From positions 496,001 through 560,000 of the forward strand of contig NZ_CP014136.1 of NCBI RefSeq assembly GCF_002291425.1: DNA of 64,000 nucleotides. The letters run 5' to 3'. Every line of letters starts with the position of its first letter. Positions within the stretch are counted from its first letter, which is position 1. The stretch is from Gibbsiella quercinecans (GTDB lineage: Bacteria > Pseudomonadota > Gammaproteobacteria > Enterobacterales > Enterobacteriaceae). Below are positions 18,070-26,747 of the stretch, piece after piece. The notes under the pieces are model-generated. The model was not told the DNA's origin and did no database searches. It was given only the letters and a program-made list of their open reading frames with translations. The translations under genes were made by a program, and so were the position numbers.

Positions 18070-20505
18070 TTAGAACGAGTACGTCACGGATAAGCGCGCG
18101 GTACGGCCCGGTTTAACGCCGATATAATTCACCGAGGTTGAGTAATAGTAGAGATCGCGATCAAAGATATTGTTCACGCCCAACGTTACCGTGTACTTCG
18201 GCTGGTGATAGAAAACGGAGGCGTCGGTTTGCGCCCAACCGCCCATCTTGAAGTAATTATTGGTCGAACCGTTCCAGGTATCGCTGGCCGCCTGCACGCC
18301 GATGCCCGCACCCAGCCCCTGGAACCGCCCTTCCTGCAGTTCATAGGTGGTCCAGATACTGCCGGAATGTTTTGGCTGCGCGGTAACCCTTGCCTGGGAT
18401 GTCGCGCCGGTAACTGAGGAATTGTCCGGATCCTTAGGCTGAGCAAAGGTATAGCTGGCGGTAATATCCCAGCCCGGCAAGATCCGGCCGTTCAAATCAA
18501 AATCGAAGCCTTTGGTCTCCCGCCCTTCCGCACCAACCGCATTACCGGTGATATCGGTCACGACCACGTTTTTCTGCACGATATGGAACGCTGCAGTGGT
18601 GATGGTCAGATTATCATCCAATAAACTGAATTTAAGCCCGACTTCCTTTGACTTGCCGGTTGAAGGATCCAACTGTTCGCCGGTAAGGGTATTTATCGTC
18701 CCTACGGTCGCAAAACTGTTTAGTAAGTTGGCATAAGCCGTGATTTCTGGCGTGATATCGAAACTGACGCCATAGCTCGGCACCCATTGGGTGACATTTT
18801 TCTCTGACGTTTTGGTCGTTGTTGTGCGCAAAGACCATTTAGCCTGTTTGACGGACAGTTGGAAATGCAGCCGATCCCAGAAATCGATCTGATCCTGGAG
18901 GATCAGCCCCTTCTGATACTGCAGCATGGTATAGGATTTATAGCTGGGATCCGGGATCGCCGGGAACGAGATGCTGTCGGGATCGTTATAATTAGCGGTG
19001 GTATAAATTCTGCCGGAAGGTAAATCCCAACTGGTGGTTTTCGCACGCTGGAAGTCGTAACCAACCAGAATATTATGGGTCATCGGCCCTATAGAAAACT
19101 TACCACGGATATCATTTTGCAGGCTGATGGAGTTCAAATCCTGCTTATTCCCCAGTTCATGGGCGGTTAATGTGCCATCAGAGCTTGCTCCGTACAGTTC
19201 ATGCAGGCGATAGTTTGTGGTGTTGTCAAGATAGGTCGCCTTGCTGTTAAAGGACCAGTCATCGAACAAATCCTGGTTCAGTTCGTAATAAACAGTCTTG
19301 GCATTAATGGAGAAATGGTTGTCCTTATCGCCCAGGCGATATTCAGGCAGGCGTTGGATACGGCCATTGCTGTACAAGGTGGCCGCCGGTCCGGACGTTC
19401 TGCCAGTATTAAACTCCGCCCCGACTTTAAAATTGGTGCTATCCGTCACCCAGGCCAGCACAGGGGCGACATACTCACCGCGTTTACCGTTAAAATCAGG
19501 GAAACTGTTATCCGCCCGCATGGTGGAAGCATTAAAACGGTAAAGGAAGGTTTTGTCGTCGTTCAGCGGGCCGCCCAGATCGATGGCGTTTTTCACTTCG
19601 CCATATTTTGACACCTCAAATTTATAGGTGTGCAGCGGATCGGCGGTTGGCGCTTTACGCACCACGTTGACCGAACCGGCTGGCGAACTGTTGCCTGCCA
19701 GCACCGCTTGCGGGCCTTTTAACACTTCTACACGCTCAATACCGTCGATACTGGAATAGCCGGTAGCGCTGCCGTTCACGGTGCTGTTGGGGTTAGAGAC
19801 GCCGTCGGTCGAACCGCCCGTCACGTTAAAACCGCGGATATATATTGATTTAGAACCCCGGCTGCCATCCTGCAGCGTCACACCACCGGTGTTGCGCAAA
19901 GCATCTTCCACCGAAACAGCCTGACGATCGTCAAGCAGCTTGCGGCTCACCACCTGCACCGACTGCGCCGTCTCTTGCAAGGATAAATTAGTGCGGGTAG
20001 CGGTGCTGGACGTCGACGGGTTATACACCGTGGCATCTTCGCTTTGATCCGCGCTGCCAACAACGGTAATGGTCGGCAGCGTTTGCCCGCTGTCCTTTGC
20101 CGCCTGCAAATCCGATGCGGCAGCCGTCGGCATTGCCGTGGTAACGGCATCGATGGTCAGCGTGCCGTTAGCCGTCGTGGTGACGGAAAGCGGTGTGCCC
20201 TGCAACTGGTGCACGATCGCCTGTTCAAGCGTGAAATTGCCATCAATGGGTTTAGCCTGGTAAGGCGCCACCAGCGTGGGATTGAAAGAAATGGTCTGCT
20301 GGCTCTGGCGCGCAATGGTTAACAGCCCTTGTTCCAGGGAACCCGCCTGCACCGAAAAGTGTATTGGCGCGGCCGCCGCCGCCGCGTAGGCTGCCTGCGG
20401 CAGCAATAAAGCGCCGTTTGCCACGGCAAAGGTGATATTGATCGCCAACGCCAGCCGGCTTGGGCTAATACGTTTCTTCCATGCGCGCTGCAGTGCTTTA
20501 CTCAT
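18070..20505 (-). CDS. TonB-dependent outer-membrane transducer-receptor (siderophore-receptor type)
   Basis: 811 residues. A signal peptide (about 1-42, ending AAYAAAAAA) leads to an STN signalling domain (about 48-120), a TonB box LPTITVVG (143-150), a plug domain (with IRGFNVTGG and ERVEVLKGPQAVLAG) and a 22-strand-type barrel ending in the terminal Phe (RLSVTYSF). The STN domain plus the divergent FecI-FecR pair means it should signal its own induction, as FecA, FpvA and FoxA do. GGAG lies eight bases before the ATG. It heads a five-gene leftward operon whose other products form an inner-membrane transporter and cytosolic peptide-processing proteins. The ligand is unknown; a peptide-type metallophore or small protein fits the neighbours better than ferric citrate. 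Confidence 0.93.
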   Translation of the reverse strand: MSKALQRAWKKRISPSRLALAINITFAVANGALLLPQAAYAAAAAAPIHFSVQAGSLEQGLLTIARQSQQTISFNPTLVAPYQAKPIDGNFTLEQAIVHQLQGTPLSVTTTANGTLTIDAVTTAMPTAAASDLQAAKDSGQTLPTITVVGSADQSEDATVYNPSTSSTATRTNLSLQETAQSVQVVSRKLLDDRQAVSVEDALRNTGGVTLQDGSRGSKSIYIRGFNVTGGSTDGVSNPNSTVNGSATGYSSIDGIERVEVLKGPQAVLAGNSSPAGSVNVVRKAPTADPLHTYKFEVSKYGEVKNAIDLGGPLNDDKTFLYRFNASTMRADNSFPDFNGKRGEYVAPVLAWVTDSTNFKVGAEFNTGRTSGPAATLYSNGRIQRLPEYRLGDKDNHFSINAKTVYYELNQDLFDDWSFNSKATYLDNTTNYRLHELYGASSDGTLTAHELGNKQDLNSISLQNDIRGKFSIGPMTHNILVGYDFQRAKTTSWDLPSGRIYTTANYNDPDSISFPAIPDPSYKSYTMLQYQKGLILQDQIDFWDRLHFQLSVKQAKWSLRTTTTKTSEKNVTQWVPSYGVSFDITPEITAYANLLNSFATVGTINTLTGEQLDPSTGKSKEVGLKFSLLDDNLTITTAAFHIVQKNVVVTDITGNAVGAEGRETKGFDFDLNGRILPGWDITASYTFAQPKDPDNSSVTGATSQARVTAQPKHSGSIWTTYELQEGRFQGLGAGIGVQAASDTWNGSTNNYFKMGGWAQTDASVFYHQPKYTVTLGVNNIFDRDLYYYSTSVNYIGVKPGRTARLSVTYSF

Positions 20506-21066
20506 TGATTCGGCTCCCGGTGAAAAGGCAAAGGTTTTGCGACGCCATATTGTTATGGCTCAGTTAGTTTTCTCAGTGTGTATGTGCAACGGGGGGCCAA
20601 ATGTGTCACCGGATAGCGAATATTTTTTGCAGAAAATTGAACTTCTCTATCTAATGCTTTAATTCATTTAGTCTTTTTTCGTTAATATTCGTTGCCGTTA
20701 CTCATTCCATTACCAGTATGTTGCCCAGTAGATGGGAAAATCACGCCAATAGCGCACCACGCAAGTGCAAACTGATGGCTTAATGCTCACTCGGCTATCC
20801 GTTATTGTGCAATCTCACATTTCTTGTGCTGCGCATATAACAAAAGTTGCCTTAGTAAAGAAAAAAATATACTTATATTCTATAGATATAAGCTAGAGAT
20901 AAATATTATTGGCTCGTTTATTGCTGGGCAGGTTTGAATTAACCTTCCGCTTTGCTCACGGTGCCTCCGTGGCTAAGAACGGCGCCATTCCAGGATCGGC
21001 GGTAACGATCCTTTTTGCGGCCTGTGAAAGGTTTTACGCTAAGAATTAAGAAAGACGGATGAGACA
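20506..21066. promoter_or_regulatory. 561-bp divergent region between the receptor and fecI-like genes
   Basis: AT-rich, no credible gene. It should hold a FecI-type promoter for the receptor operon and a promoter for the sigma gene. Around 20870-20930 there are runs of A/T with partial resemblance to a Fur box (best 19-mer by eye matches about 9 positions), which I do not accept as a site. No clear ECF -35/-10 pair was found. A terminator-like hairpin lies 50 bp before the sigma gene. Confidence 0.5.
20992..21016 (+). terminator. terminator-like hairpin in the fecI leader
   Basis: AGGATC pairs with GATCCT across nine bases and is followed by a T run ending at 21016. It sits 51 bp upstream of the sigma factor ATG, so it could end an upstream transcript or attenuate fecI. 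Confidence 0.4.
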
Positions 21067-21585
21067 ATGCCTGCCGAATTTACCAGCCGAACAGATGCAT
21101 TAACGCTAATTTTTCGTAGCGATTACCGGTGGCTCACTGATAAGCTGAGACGGCGGATCAGCCATGGCACCGGCGCGGAAGATATCGCCTCCGAGGCCTT
21201 TGCCCGGCTGGCGGCAATCCCGGATTTGCTTAAAATCCGTGAGCCGCGCGCAATGCTCACCACGCTGGCCCAGCGGATATTGTATGAAACCTGGCGCCGC
21301 CGCGATCTGGAGCAGGCTTATCTCAACGCGCTGGCAAGCAGCCCGCAGCACTGCCATCCTTCGCCGGAAGAGCAAGAGATGGTGATCGAATCCTTGCTGG
21401 CCATTGACCGCGCGCTGGATGGTTTGTCTGTTAATGCACGCAAGGCGTTTTTATTTAATCAGCTAGACGGTATGACCTATGCTGAGATTGCCAAAGAGTT
21501 GAATGTTTCGGCCAGCATGGTGCGCAAATACGTGGCGAAAGCGCTCACCAACTGTTACCTGGCGACCGCCGGCCAGACTGAGTAA
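21067..21585 (+). CDS. FecI-like ECF sigma factor
   Basis: 172 residues with sigma region 2 (YRWLTDKLRRRISHGTGAED followed by IASEAFARLAAIP) and region 4 (LSVNARKAFLFNQLDGMTYAEIAKELNVSASMV, with the helix-turn-helix at the end). This is the iron-starvation FecI group. It is followed 11 bp later by the FecR-type gene and lies opposite the STN-containing receptor, its expected target operon. The receptor, when ligand-bound, signals through FecR to free this sigma factor. A GGATGAG sequence before the ATG serves as ribosome site. Confidence 0.92.
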   Translation: MPAEFTSRTDALTLIFRSDYRWLTDKLRRRISHGTGAEDIASEAFARLAAIPDLLKIREPRAMLTTLAQRILYETWRRRDLEQAYLNALASSPQHCHPSPEEQEMVIESLLAIDRALDGLSVNARKAFLFNQLDGMTYAEIAKELNVSASMVRKYVAKALTNCYLATAGQTE

Positions 21586-21596
21586 CCCATAAAATA

Positions 21597-22553
21597 ATGA
21601 GAGCATTTCAACGCCCCGATCCCGCTGCCCAACAAGCCATTGAATGGATGGTGCTGCTACGCTCTGGCGAAGCCACGGATGAGGATTTCCGTGAATACGA
21701 ACGCTGGCGTTATGCCGATGCCAGCCACGACGCCGCCTGCGCCCAAATAGAAACCACGCTGGGGAAAATTCAATCACTGACGCATACCATGCCAAGTGAA
21801 AACGTGCGCCAGACCCTGCTCGCCCCCTCCAGCCGCCGCAAGTTTTTGCAAAACACCCTGGGCATTGCCGCCGTGGCCGTGGTTGGCGGCCTGGTGGTGA
21901 ACCAAAAATATCCGGTGCCTTACCTGTTATCTGATATTCACACCAATACCGCCCAACGGCGGCGGATCGAACTGAACGACGGCAGCGTTCTGGATATGAA
22001 CGCGCGCACGGCGCTGAATATCGCGATCAACGATAGCCTGCGCAACGTTGAACTGCGCACCGGCGGGTTTATTGCCGACGTGGTGAATGACGCCAGGCCG
22101 TTTAATGTGAATACCGGGATGGGGCGCATCCTGGCAAGCGAAGCGCGTTTTAACGTGCGCCAGGAATCCGGCGGCATCCATCTGGCGGTATTGGAATCCG
22201 TGGTTAAAGTGACTAACCTGCGCGGCGAAAACCGGCTGCTCGAAGCCGGCCACGGCCTATGGTTCAACCATGACACGCTGTTGCCAGTCGCCATTTCCCC
22301 TTATGCCGAAACCGCCTGGACCCAGGGACGGTTAGAAGTGCAGGATGCGTCGCTGAGTTCGGTGATCGATTCGCTAAGAAATTACAGCCCGGCAGTTATC
22401 CGCCTGGATCCGGCGATTGCCAGCCTGCGCGTCAGCGGCAACTTCCCGCTGGACGATGTGCCATACACGCTTGATGCCCTGACGCAAACCATGCCGATCG
22501 CCATTACCCGCACCACGGGGTATTGGATCCGCATCACCGCAGCCGACGCGTGA
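21597..22553 (+). CDS. FecR-like transmembrane anti-sigma/sigma regulator
   Basis: 318 residues: cytosolic FecR N-terminal domain (about 9-52, with AIEWMVLLRSGEATDEDF and RWRYADASHDAA), one membrane helix (about 88-103), a periplasmic FecR domain (with RRIELNDGSVLDMNARTAL) and a C-terminal STN-like domain (with SSVIDSLRNYSPAVIRL) that would contact the receptor's signalling domain. Just before the membrane helix is S79-R80-R81-K82-F83-L84, a twin-arginine motif; E. coli FecR has been reported to need the Tat system, so this is a family property that is particularly clear here. No obvious ribosome site precedes the ATG; translation is probably coupled to the sigma gene. Confidence 0.9.
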   Translation: MRAFQRPDPAAQQAIEWMVLLRSGEATDEDFREYERWRYADASHDAACAQIETTLGKIQSLTHTMPSENVRQTLLAPSSRRKFLQNTLGIAAVAVVGGLVVNQKYPVPYLLSDIHTNTAQRRRIELNDGSVLDMNARTALNIAINDSLRNVELRTGGFIADVVNDARPFNVNTGMGRILASEARFNVRQESGGIHLAVLESVVKVTNLRGENRLLEAGHGLWFNHDTLLPVAISPYAETAWTQGRLEVQDASLSSVIDSLRNYSPAVIRLDPAIASLRVSGNFPLDDVPYTLDALTQTMPIAITRTTGYWIRITAADA

Positions 22554-22684
22554 TCCCGCTTTTTTCCCACTTTTTTATCCTGGCCGGTGTCACTTTTGCT
22601 TCCTCATTGCACATACAAGATAAGTTCCCCCCGATTGCGGATCGTGCCGGTTAGCAAGCAGTCAGGATTTATCGAGAGGTCGTG

Positions 22685-23536
22685 GTGAAAGCACAGCACC
22701 TGATAGTGAAAGAAAGGATTGAAGTGCCGAAAAACGCAGCGCCCGCCATGCTTTTACCCATTGGGCTTGCAGCGGCGAAAAAAGATCGCCTGCCCAAGCT
22801 GGCTATTGCAGCCGTCGCGTTGGCCCACTTAGCGCTGATTGGCGCGGCGATTACGCACACCACGCAATACCGGCCGCTGGACATCATCAACCCAGCCGAA
22901 CAAAGCAGTGTGCAGGTGACCATGGTCGAAATGCCGCAGCCCGAACCGCCGCCGGCCCCCCAGGCAGCCACCGAAACACCGGCGTTGTTGACGGCGGAAA
23001 ATAGCGAACGCGAAGTGGCGCAAAGCGAAGAAGCGCCGCCAGTGCCAGCGCCGGTGGCACCGCCGGTGCCGCCAAAGCCAAAACCCAAGCCCAAACCCAC
23101 CCCCAAGGTCGAGCCAAAACCCAAACCGGTGCGTGAAGTCACGCGTCCGGTGAGCGAAGAAAAGCCCTTGCCGGTACAAAACGCCAGGGTCGCCGATAAG
23201 GCCGCGCTGCAGGCGACGGCCAAGGGGGAAATGCTAAAAAGCGCGCCCAACGCCACGCCGAAGATGGTTTCTACCATTGGCTGCATGGTGCCGGCGCCCG
23301 ACTATCCCCGCAAGGCCAAACGGCTGCGCCAGGAAGGTGAAGTGTTGATCCGCCTGGCGATCAACGCCAACGGCAGTCTGGGGCGCGGCGAAATCGCCCG
23401 CAGCAGCGGTTATCAAGATCTTGACCAAGCGGCGCTGGCGGCGGTTTCCGGCATACGCTGTAACCCATATATGGAAAACGGCCAGGCGATTTCCGTGATG
23501 ACGATTCAACCCATTACCTTCAAGTTACCCCGTTAG
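22685..23536 (+). CDS. TonB-like energy transducer
   Basis: 283 residues. One N-terminal membrane helix (about 38-57, LAIAAVALAHLALIGAA) contains the conserved TonB His (H48 with this start). A long Pro-rich spacer with PKPKPKPKPTPK repeats crosses the periplasm, and the C-terminal TonB domain has PDYPRKAKRLRQEGEVLIRL and SSGYQDLDQAAL. Two GTG codons are candidates: 22682 and 22685; the second is better spaced from GAGAGG. It lies in a row with ExbB and ExbD, so the receptor operon has a dedicated energy source. The housekeeping tonB of enterobacteria is not linked to exbBD, which supports this being an extra copy. Confidence 0.9.
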   Translation: MKAQHLIVKERIEVPKNAAPAMLLPIGLAAAKKDRLPKLAIAAVALAHLALIGAAITHTTQYRPLDIINPAEQSSVQVTMVEMPQPEPPPAPQAATETPALLTAENSEREVAQSEEAPPVPAPVAPPVPPKPKPKPKPTPKVEPKPKPVREVTRPVSEEKPLPVQNARVADKAALQATAKGEMLKSAPNATPKMVSTIGCMVPAPDYPRKAKRLRQEGEVLIRLAINANGSLGRGEIARSSGYQDLDQAALAAVSGIRCNPYMENGQAISVMTIQPITFKLPR

Positions 23537-23594
23537 CCCATCTGGCGGTGGATGACCATGACCGATAGCATTTATTGATAATCGAGGAAGCAAA

Positions 23595-24350
23595 ATGAAT
23601 GAGTTTGGCATTGAGCACGTTTGGCAGCAGGGCGACATTGTTACCCGCTCGGTGGCCCTGGTCCTGCTGGTCATGTCCGTGATGTCCTGGTCGGTGATTG
23701 TGATTAAATGCATACAGGGCACGGGGTTACGCAAAATCGCCCTGCGCACTAAACACCGTTTCTGGAGCGAAAAAACGCTGCCGGCCGCCATCGACTCATT
23801 GGGCAACAGCGCGAATAACCCGTTCCGCGATCTGGCGATAGCCGGCCATGCGGCGATGTCCCACCAGTACAATATCGAGGCCGGCATCAGTAACAATCTT
23901 GATATCAGCGACTGGTTGGCGCGCGAGCTGAAAAACAGCATTGACGACAATAGCGCGCGCCTGCAATCGGGCCTGGGTATCCTCGCCTCCATCGGCAGCA
24001 CCGCGCCGTTCGTTGGCCTGCTGGGCACCGTATGGGGGATTTATCATGCACTGCAGTCCATCAGCATGGTCGACCAGCCGGATCTGGCCCATGTCGCCGG
24101 CCCGGTCGGCGAAGCGCTGATCATGACGGCGTTCGGCCTGTTCGTGGCTATCCCGGCCGTACTGGGCTTTAACACCATCAGCCGGCGCAACCGCACCTTG
24201 CAGCATGCCATCGCCCGCTTTGCCCATGATCTGCATGCCTATTACCTCACCGGTTCGCGCATTACCTCCACCGAGGTTACCGAACTGCGCGCTGTCGATG
24301 CGGAAACCGGCCATCGCGTCCAGCCGTTCCGTGCCGGCCAGTCGGTGTAA
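23595..24350 (+). CDS. ExbB-like proton-channel subunit
   Basis: 251 residues of the MotA/TolQ/ExbB family with three membrane segments: about 17-37 (SVALVLLVMSVMSWSVIVIK), about 140-160 (ASIGSTAPFVGLLGTVWGI) and about 180-200 (LIMTAFGLFVAIPAVLGFN). The GLLGTVWGI and AIPAVLGFN phrases are diagnostic. It forms a pentamer around ExbD and powers TonB with the proton gradient. GAGGA lies before the ATG, 58 bp after tonB and 52 bp before exbD. Expected partner: the receptor at 18-20.5 kb. Confidence 0.92.
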   Translation: MNEFGIEHVWQQGDIVTRSVALVLLVMSVMSWSVIVIKCIQGTGLRKIALRTKHRFWSEKTLPAAIDSLGNSANNPFRDLAIAGHAAMSHQYNIEAGISNNLDISDWLARELKNSIDDNSARLQSGLGILASIGSTAPFVGLLGTVWGIYHALQSISMVDQPDLAHVAGPVGEALIMTAFGLFVAIPAVLGFNTISRRNRTLQHAIARFAHDLHAYYLTGSRITSTEVTELRAVDAETGHRVQPFRAGQSV

Positions 24351-24402
24351 TGGCAAGTAAAATAGCCCTAATGGGATAGGCTCTAAGAGGGGAAAACGAA
24401 TA

Positions 24403-24828
24403 ATGAGTATGTCAGGCAACTCGCAGTTCGAAAGCGAAGACGACGGGCTGGTCAACGATATCAACATGACGCCGTTTATCGATGTCATGCTGGTGCTGCT
24501 GATTGTATTTATGATTACTCTGCCGGTGATCAAACACGCGGTAAAAGTCAATCTGCCCAAGGCGAACGCCAGCGCGCTGGAAAAAGACCCTCAGGCCATT
24601 GATATTTCGGTGCTGGCCGACGGCAGTATCGCCTGGGATAAACAGCCCGTTGACGACGCCACCTTAAAATCCCGGCTGGAAGAAACCGCCAAACGGCCAC
24701 AGCTGCCCCATCTGCGTATTTACGCCGACAAGGCTGCGGAATACGGCCGCGTATCCTATGTGATGACCAGCGCGCAGGGCGTCGGCCTGACGAAGTTTGA
24801 TTTCGTCGTCGATAAAAATGCGCAGTAA
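24403..24828 (+). CDS. ExbD-like proton-channel subunit
   Basis: 141 residues. NDINMTPFIDVMLVLLIVFM carries the essential membrane Asp of ExbD/TolR, followed by a periplasmic domain (IYADKAAEYGRVSYVM). A second ATG two codons later (24409) is possible. GGGGAAAACG precedes the first. It is the last gene of the FecI-FecR-TonB-ExbB-ExbD row; a perfect hairpin follows its stop codon. Confidence 0.92.
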   Translation: MSMSGNSQFESEDDGLVNDINMTPFIDVMLVLLIVFMITLPVIKHAVKVNLPKANASALEKDPQAIDISVLADGSIAWDKQPVDDATLKSRLEETAKRPQLPHLRIYADKAAEYGRVSYVMTSAQGVGLTKFDFVVDKNAQ

Positions 24829-24842
24829 ACCGCATCGCCCCA

Positions 24843-24873
24843 CGTAACGCCGCACCGCTGGGCCGGCGTTACG
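24843..24873. terminator. 10-bp perfect inverted repeat between convergent exbD and ATPase genes
   Basis: CGTAACGCCG and CGGCGTTACG flank an 11-base spacer. It lies 14 bp after exbD and 25 bp after the ATPase gene, so it may end both transcripts; neither side has a strong U tract. Confidence 0.55.
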
Positions 24874-24898
24874 CCCCTGGTGGGCGGGAAAGGATGTA

Positions 24899-25627
24899 TT
24901 ACCCCAGCAGCTGTTGTAACCGCCGGTCGTAATTGTTCAGGAAATCCCGCATCAAACGGAAGCATTCGGTTTCTTCATAATCCACCGTAGCCACGCCCGT
25001 CTCATCAAATTGATAAATCCGCGCGTTGGGGTATGAGAGCAGTAACGGCGAATGGGTGGCGATAATCAATTGGGAGCCATTCTTCACCAACTGATCGATG
25101 GCGCTAAGCGCTGCCATTTGCCGGCCTGGAGACAATGCCGCCTCCGGTTCATCCAACAAGTAAATACCGTTACCCTGAAACTTGTTGATGATTAACTTGA
25201 TAAACGCCTCACCGTGCGAATAGTTATGGATGCGTTTGTGATCAAAGCTTTTCAACGCCGGCAACTCATCAAGGTAGGTGGCAACGTTAAAAAAGCTCTC
25301 GGCACGTAAAAAATAGCCGTCCTTTGGCCTGCTGGGGCCACGGATCAGCCGCAGGTGGTTGTGCAACGGCGAGACGCTTTCCAGTGTAGAGAAATTAACG
25401 GCAAAGCTGCCCCCTTCTGCATTGAACCCCATGGAGACAGCGATAGCTTCCAGCAGGGTTGATTTGCCCGAACCATTCTCGCCGACAAAAAAGGTGACGT
25501 CAGGATGAAATACAATATCACCGATGTCTTTCACCGCAGGAAGACTAAAAGGATAGCGGCCAGCATCAATGCCTTCGAGTCCTTTCATCTCAAGTTTGAT
25601 TAAATAAGGCTTATATATCTCTTTCAT
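24899..25627 (-). CDS. AAA ATPase (ABC/SMC-like, AAA_21/AAA_23 type)
   Basis: 242 residues. Walker A is [16 protein letters not shown], an ABC-like signature region is NYSHGEAFIK, Walker B is IYLLDEPEAALS, and a switch His sits in IIATHSPLL. There are no membrane segments. This is the soluble predicted-ATPase group whose cellular jobs vary (DNA repair-like, defence or regulation); no partner nuclease gene is adjacent, so no function is assigned. The frame could begin with TTG at 25639, but the ATG at 25627 is preferred. It sits at the border of an AT-rich accessory stretch. Confidence 0.85.
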   Translation of the reverse strand: MKEIYKPYLIKLEMKGLEGIDAGRYPFSLPAVKDIGDIVFHPDVTFFVGENGSGKSTLLEAIAVSMGFNAEGGSFAVNFSTLESVSPLHNHLRLIRGPSRPKDGYFLRAESFFNVATYLDELPALKSFDHKRIHNYSHGEAFIKLIINKFQGNGIYLLDEPEAALSPGRQMAALSAIDQLVKNGSQLIIATHSPLLLSYPNARIYQFDETGVATVDYEETECFRLMRDFLNNYDRRLQQLLG

Positions 25628-25722
25628 CGGCTTACCCAATCAACGTTATCTGCCGGCGGTTTAGTGATGACATCATCATAATCATTCAGCCATCCTCTCA
25701 TTGGCACCAGGATAAGCGCCAT

Positions 25723-25980
25723 TCAAAAAATACTTTGTTTTTTTCCTTTGCAACTAGATTTGAAAAAAACGATAGATAGCCATGACAATAGCATAGAAAA
25801 AAATAGCATCAATAAAATAAGCGAATCGAATGAAGAACTCATAATATTAAGCGGGTTAGAAATCTTGGCGACAAAGAGGTATGTTTCTTCGGACAAATGT
25901 CGAAATATAATTTCGGCCAAAACAACAAAATAAACCAATGCAATAATTATATAGGTGATAGCTAGTTTAAATTTTTTCAT
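25723..25980 (-). CDS. small two-helix membrane protein of unknown function
   Basis: 85 residues with two hydrophobic helices, about 6-26 (YIIIALVYFVVLAEIIF) and 53-73 (LILLMLFFSMLLSWLSIVFF). AAGGATAAGGAT precedes the ATG. It is markedly AT-rich and divergent from the 229-residue gene, with 77 bp between the starts. I do not recognise it. Size and shape resemble membrane-bound immunity proteins, but that is a guess from context. Confidence 0.6.
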   Translation of the reverse strand: MKKFKLAITYIIIALVYFVVLAEIIFRHLSEETYLFVAKISNPLNIMSSSFDSLILLMLFFSMLLSWLSIVFFKSSCKGKKQSIF

Positions 25981-26057
25981 ATCCTTATCCTTGCATCATC
26001 TTCGGCTCAGTATATAATAGGCTATAATAAATTCTACATCAAAGGATGTTTTAACGC

Positions 26058-26747
26058 ATGTCTTATCTTAAACTGAAGATGCAAGCTGATAGAACTATCA
26101 CTCTAAATATTGAAAAAGCGCTCATTCAGATAAAACAAGACGTACTTAGCACTGCACATAGCGTTAGTGCGGGAGCACAACGAGTCAGTTGGTATGGTTC
26201 CTGTCTCTTTGATGATTATAAGGACGTTTGTAAAACACTACGCCAAGAAGATACTCGCATGTTGCTTGCTGTCCGCCAAGTGTATCAAAGGAGCGATGTT
26301 GTTCTCGATATGGTCGAGATTTACGTCAAAATGAAGCTTCGTAGAATCAGTGAGACTGGGCAGCATAATATTATGTTAACCATTGCAGAAAAGTTAGCTC
26401 ATCACGCGTCATCAAAATTTTCAAAACTATCAATAGCCGCCATAATAGCTAAGTTGATCACTGAGTCTCATGACTTCAAAACATCACATATTAGTATAAT
26501 CAATAAAAGTAGTCTGGTAGCGGTCAACGTTTTAAGCTTTTATGGAAAAATGCAAAAGGCAGCACTATCAGCAAGGCGATTAGAATTTACTGATCCAAGT
26601 TATTACTTTGAATTATACAAAGAAAACCTCGAACTCCTCTACTTTATGATTGAGCCTGAGATGTCAAAAATAATATACTTAACCAGATCTGGTTCTTCTA
26701 ACGAAGATGAAATCATATTCCTGATTAATAAGATGCTAGTAAAATGA
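26058..26747 (+). CDS. unknown helical protein, possible effector-like protein
   Basis: 229 residues, no signal peptide and mostly predicted helix. A moderately hydrophobic middle (KFSKLSIAAIIAKLITES, about 126-143) is the only membrane-like stretch. I recognise no domain with certainty. The gene is AT-rich compared with its surroundings, preceded by AAGGA, and its stop codon overlaps the ATG of a 58-residue two-helix membrane protein. Size and arrangement recall type VI effector/immunity pairs such as Serratia Ssp6/Sip6 (a pore-forming effector with a tiny membrane immunity protein), but I could not verify sequence similarity. Confidence 0.65.
   Translation: MSYLKLKMQADRTITLNIEKALIQIKQDVLSTAHSVSAGAQRVSWYGSCLFDDYKDVCKTLRQEDTRMLLAVRQVYQRSDVVLDMVEIYVKMKLRRISETGQHNIMLTIAEKLAHHASSKFSKLSIAAIIAKLITESHDFKTSHISIINKSSLVAVNVLSFYGKMQKAALSARRLEFTDPSYYFELYKENLELLYFMIEPEMSKIIYLTRSGSSNEDEIIFLINKMLVK

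Noticed and set aside
20520-20700. FecI-type promoter for the receptor operon
   Set aside because: Expected from the gene set, but no convincing -35/-10 pair at the right spacing was found.
20860-20960. Possible Fur box upstream of the sigma gene
   Set aside because: The best 19-base window matched the Fur consensus at only about nine positions by eye, which an AT-rich stretch gives by chance.
22669-23286. Long minus-strand frame opposite the TonB gene
   Set aside because: Gly/Ser/Thr-rich shadow of the Pro/Lys-rich TonB linker; not a gene.
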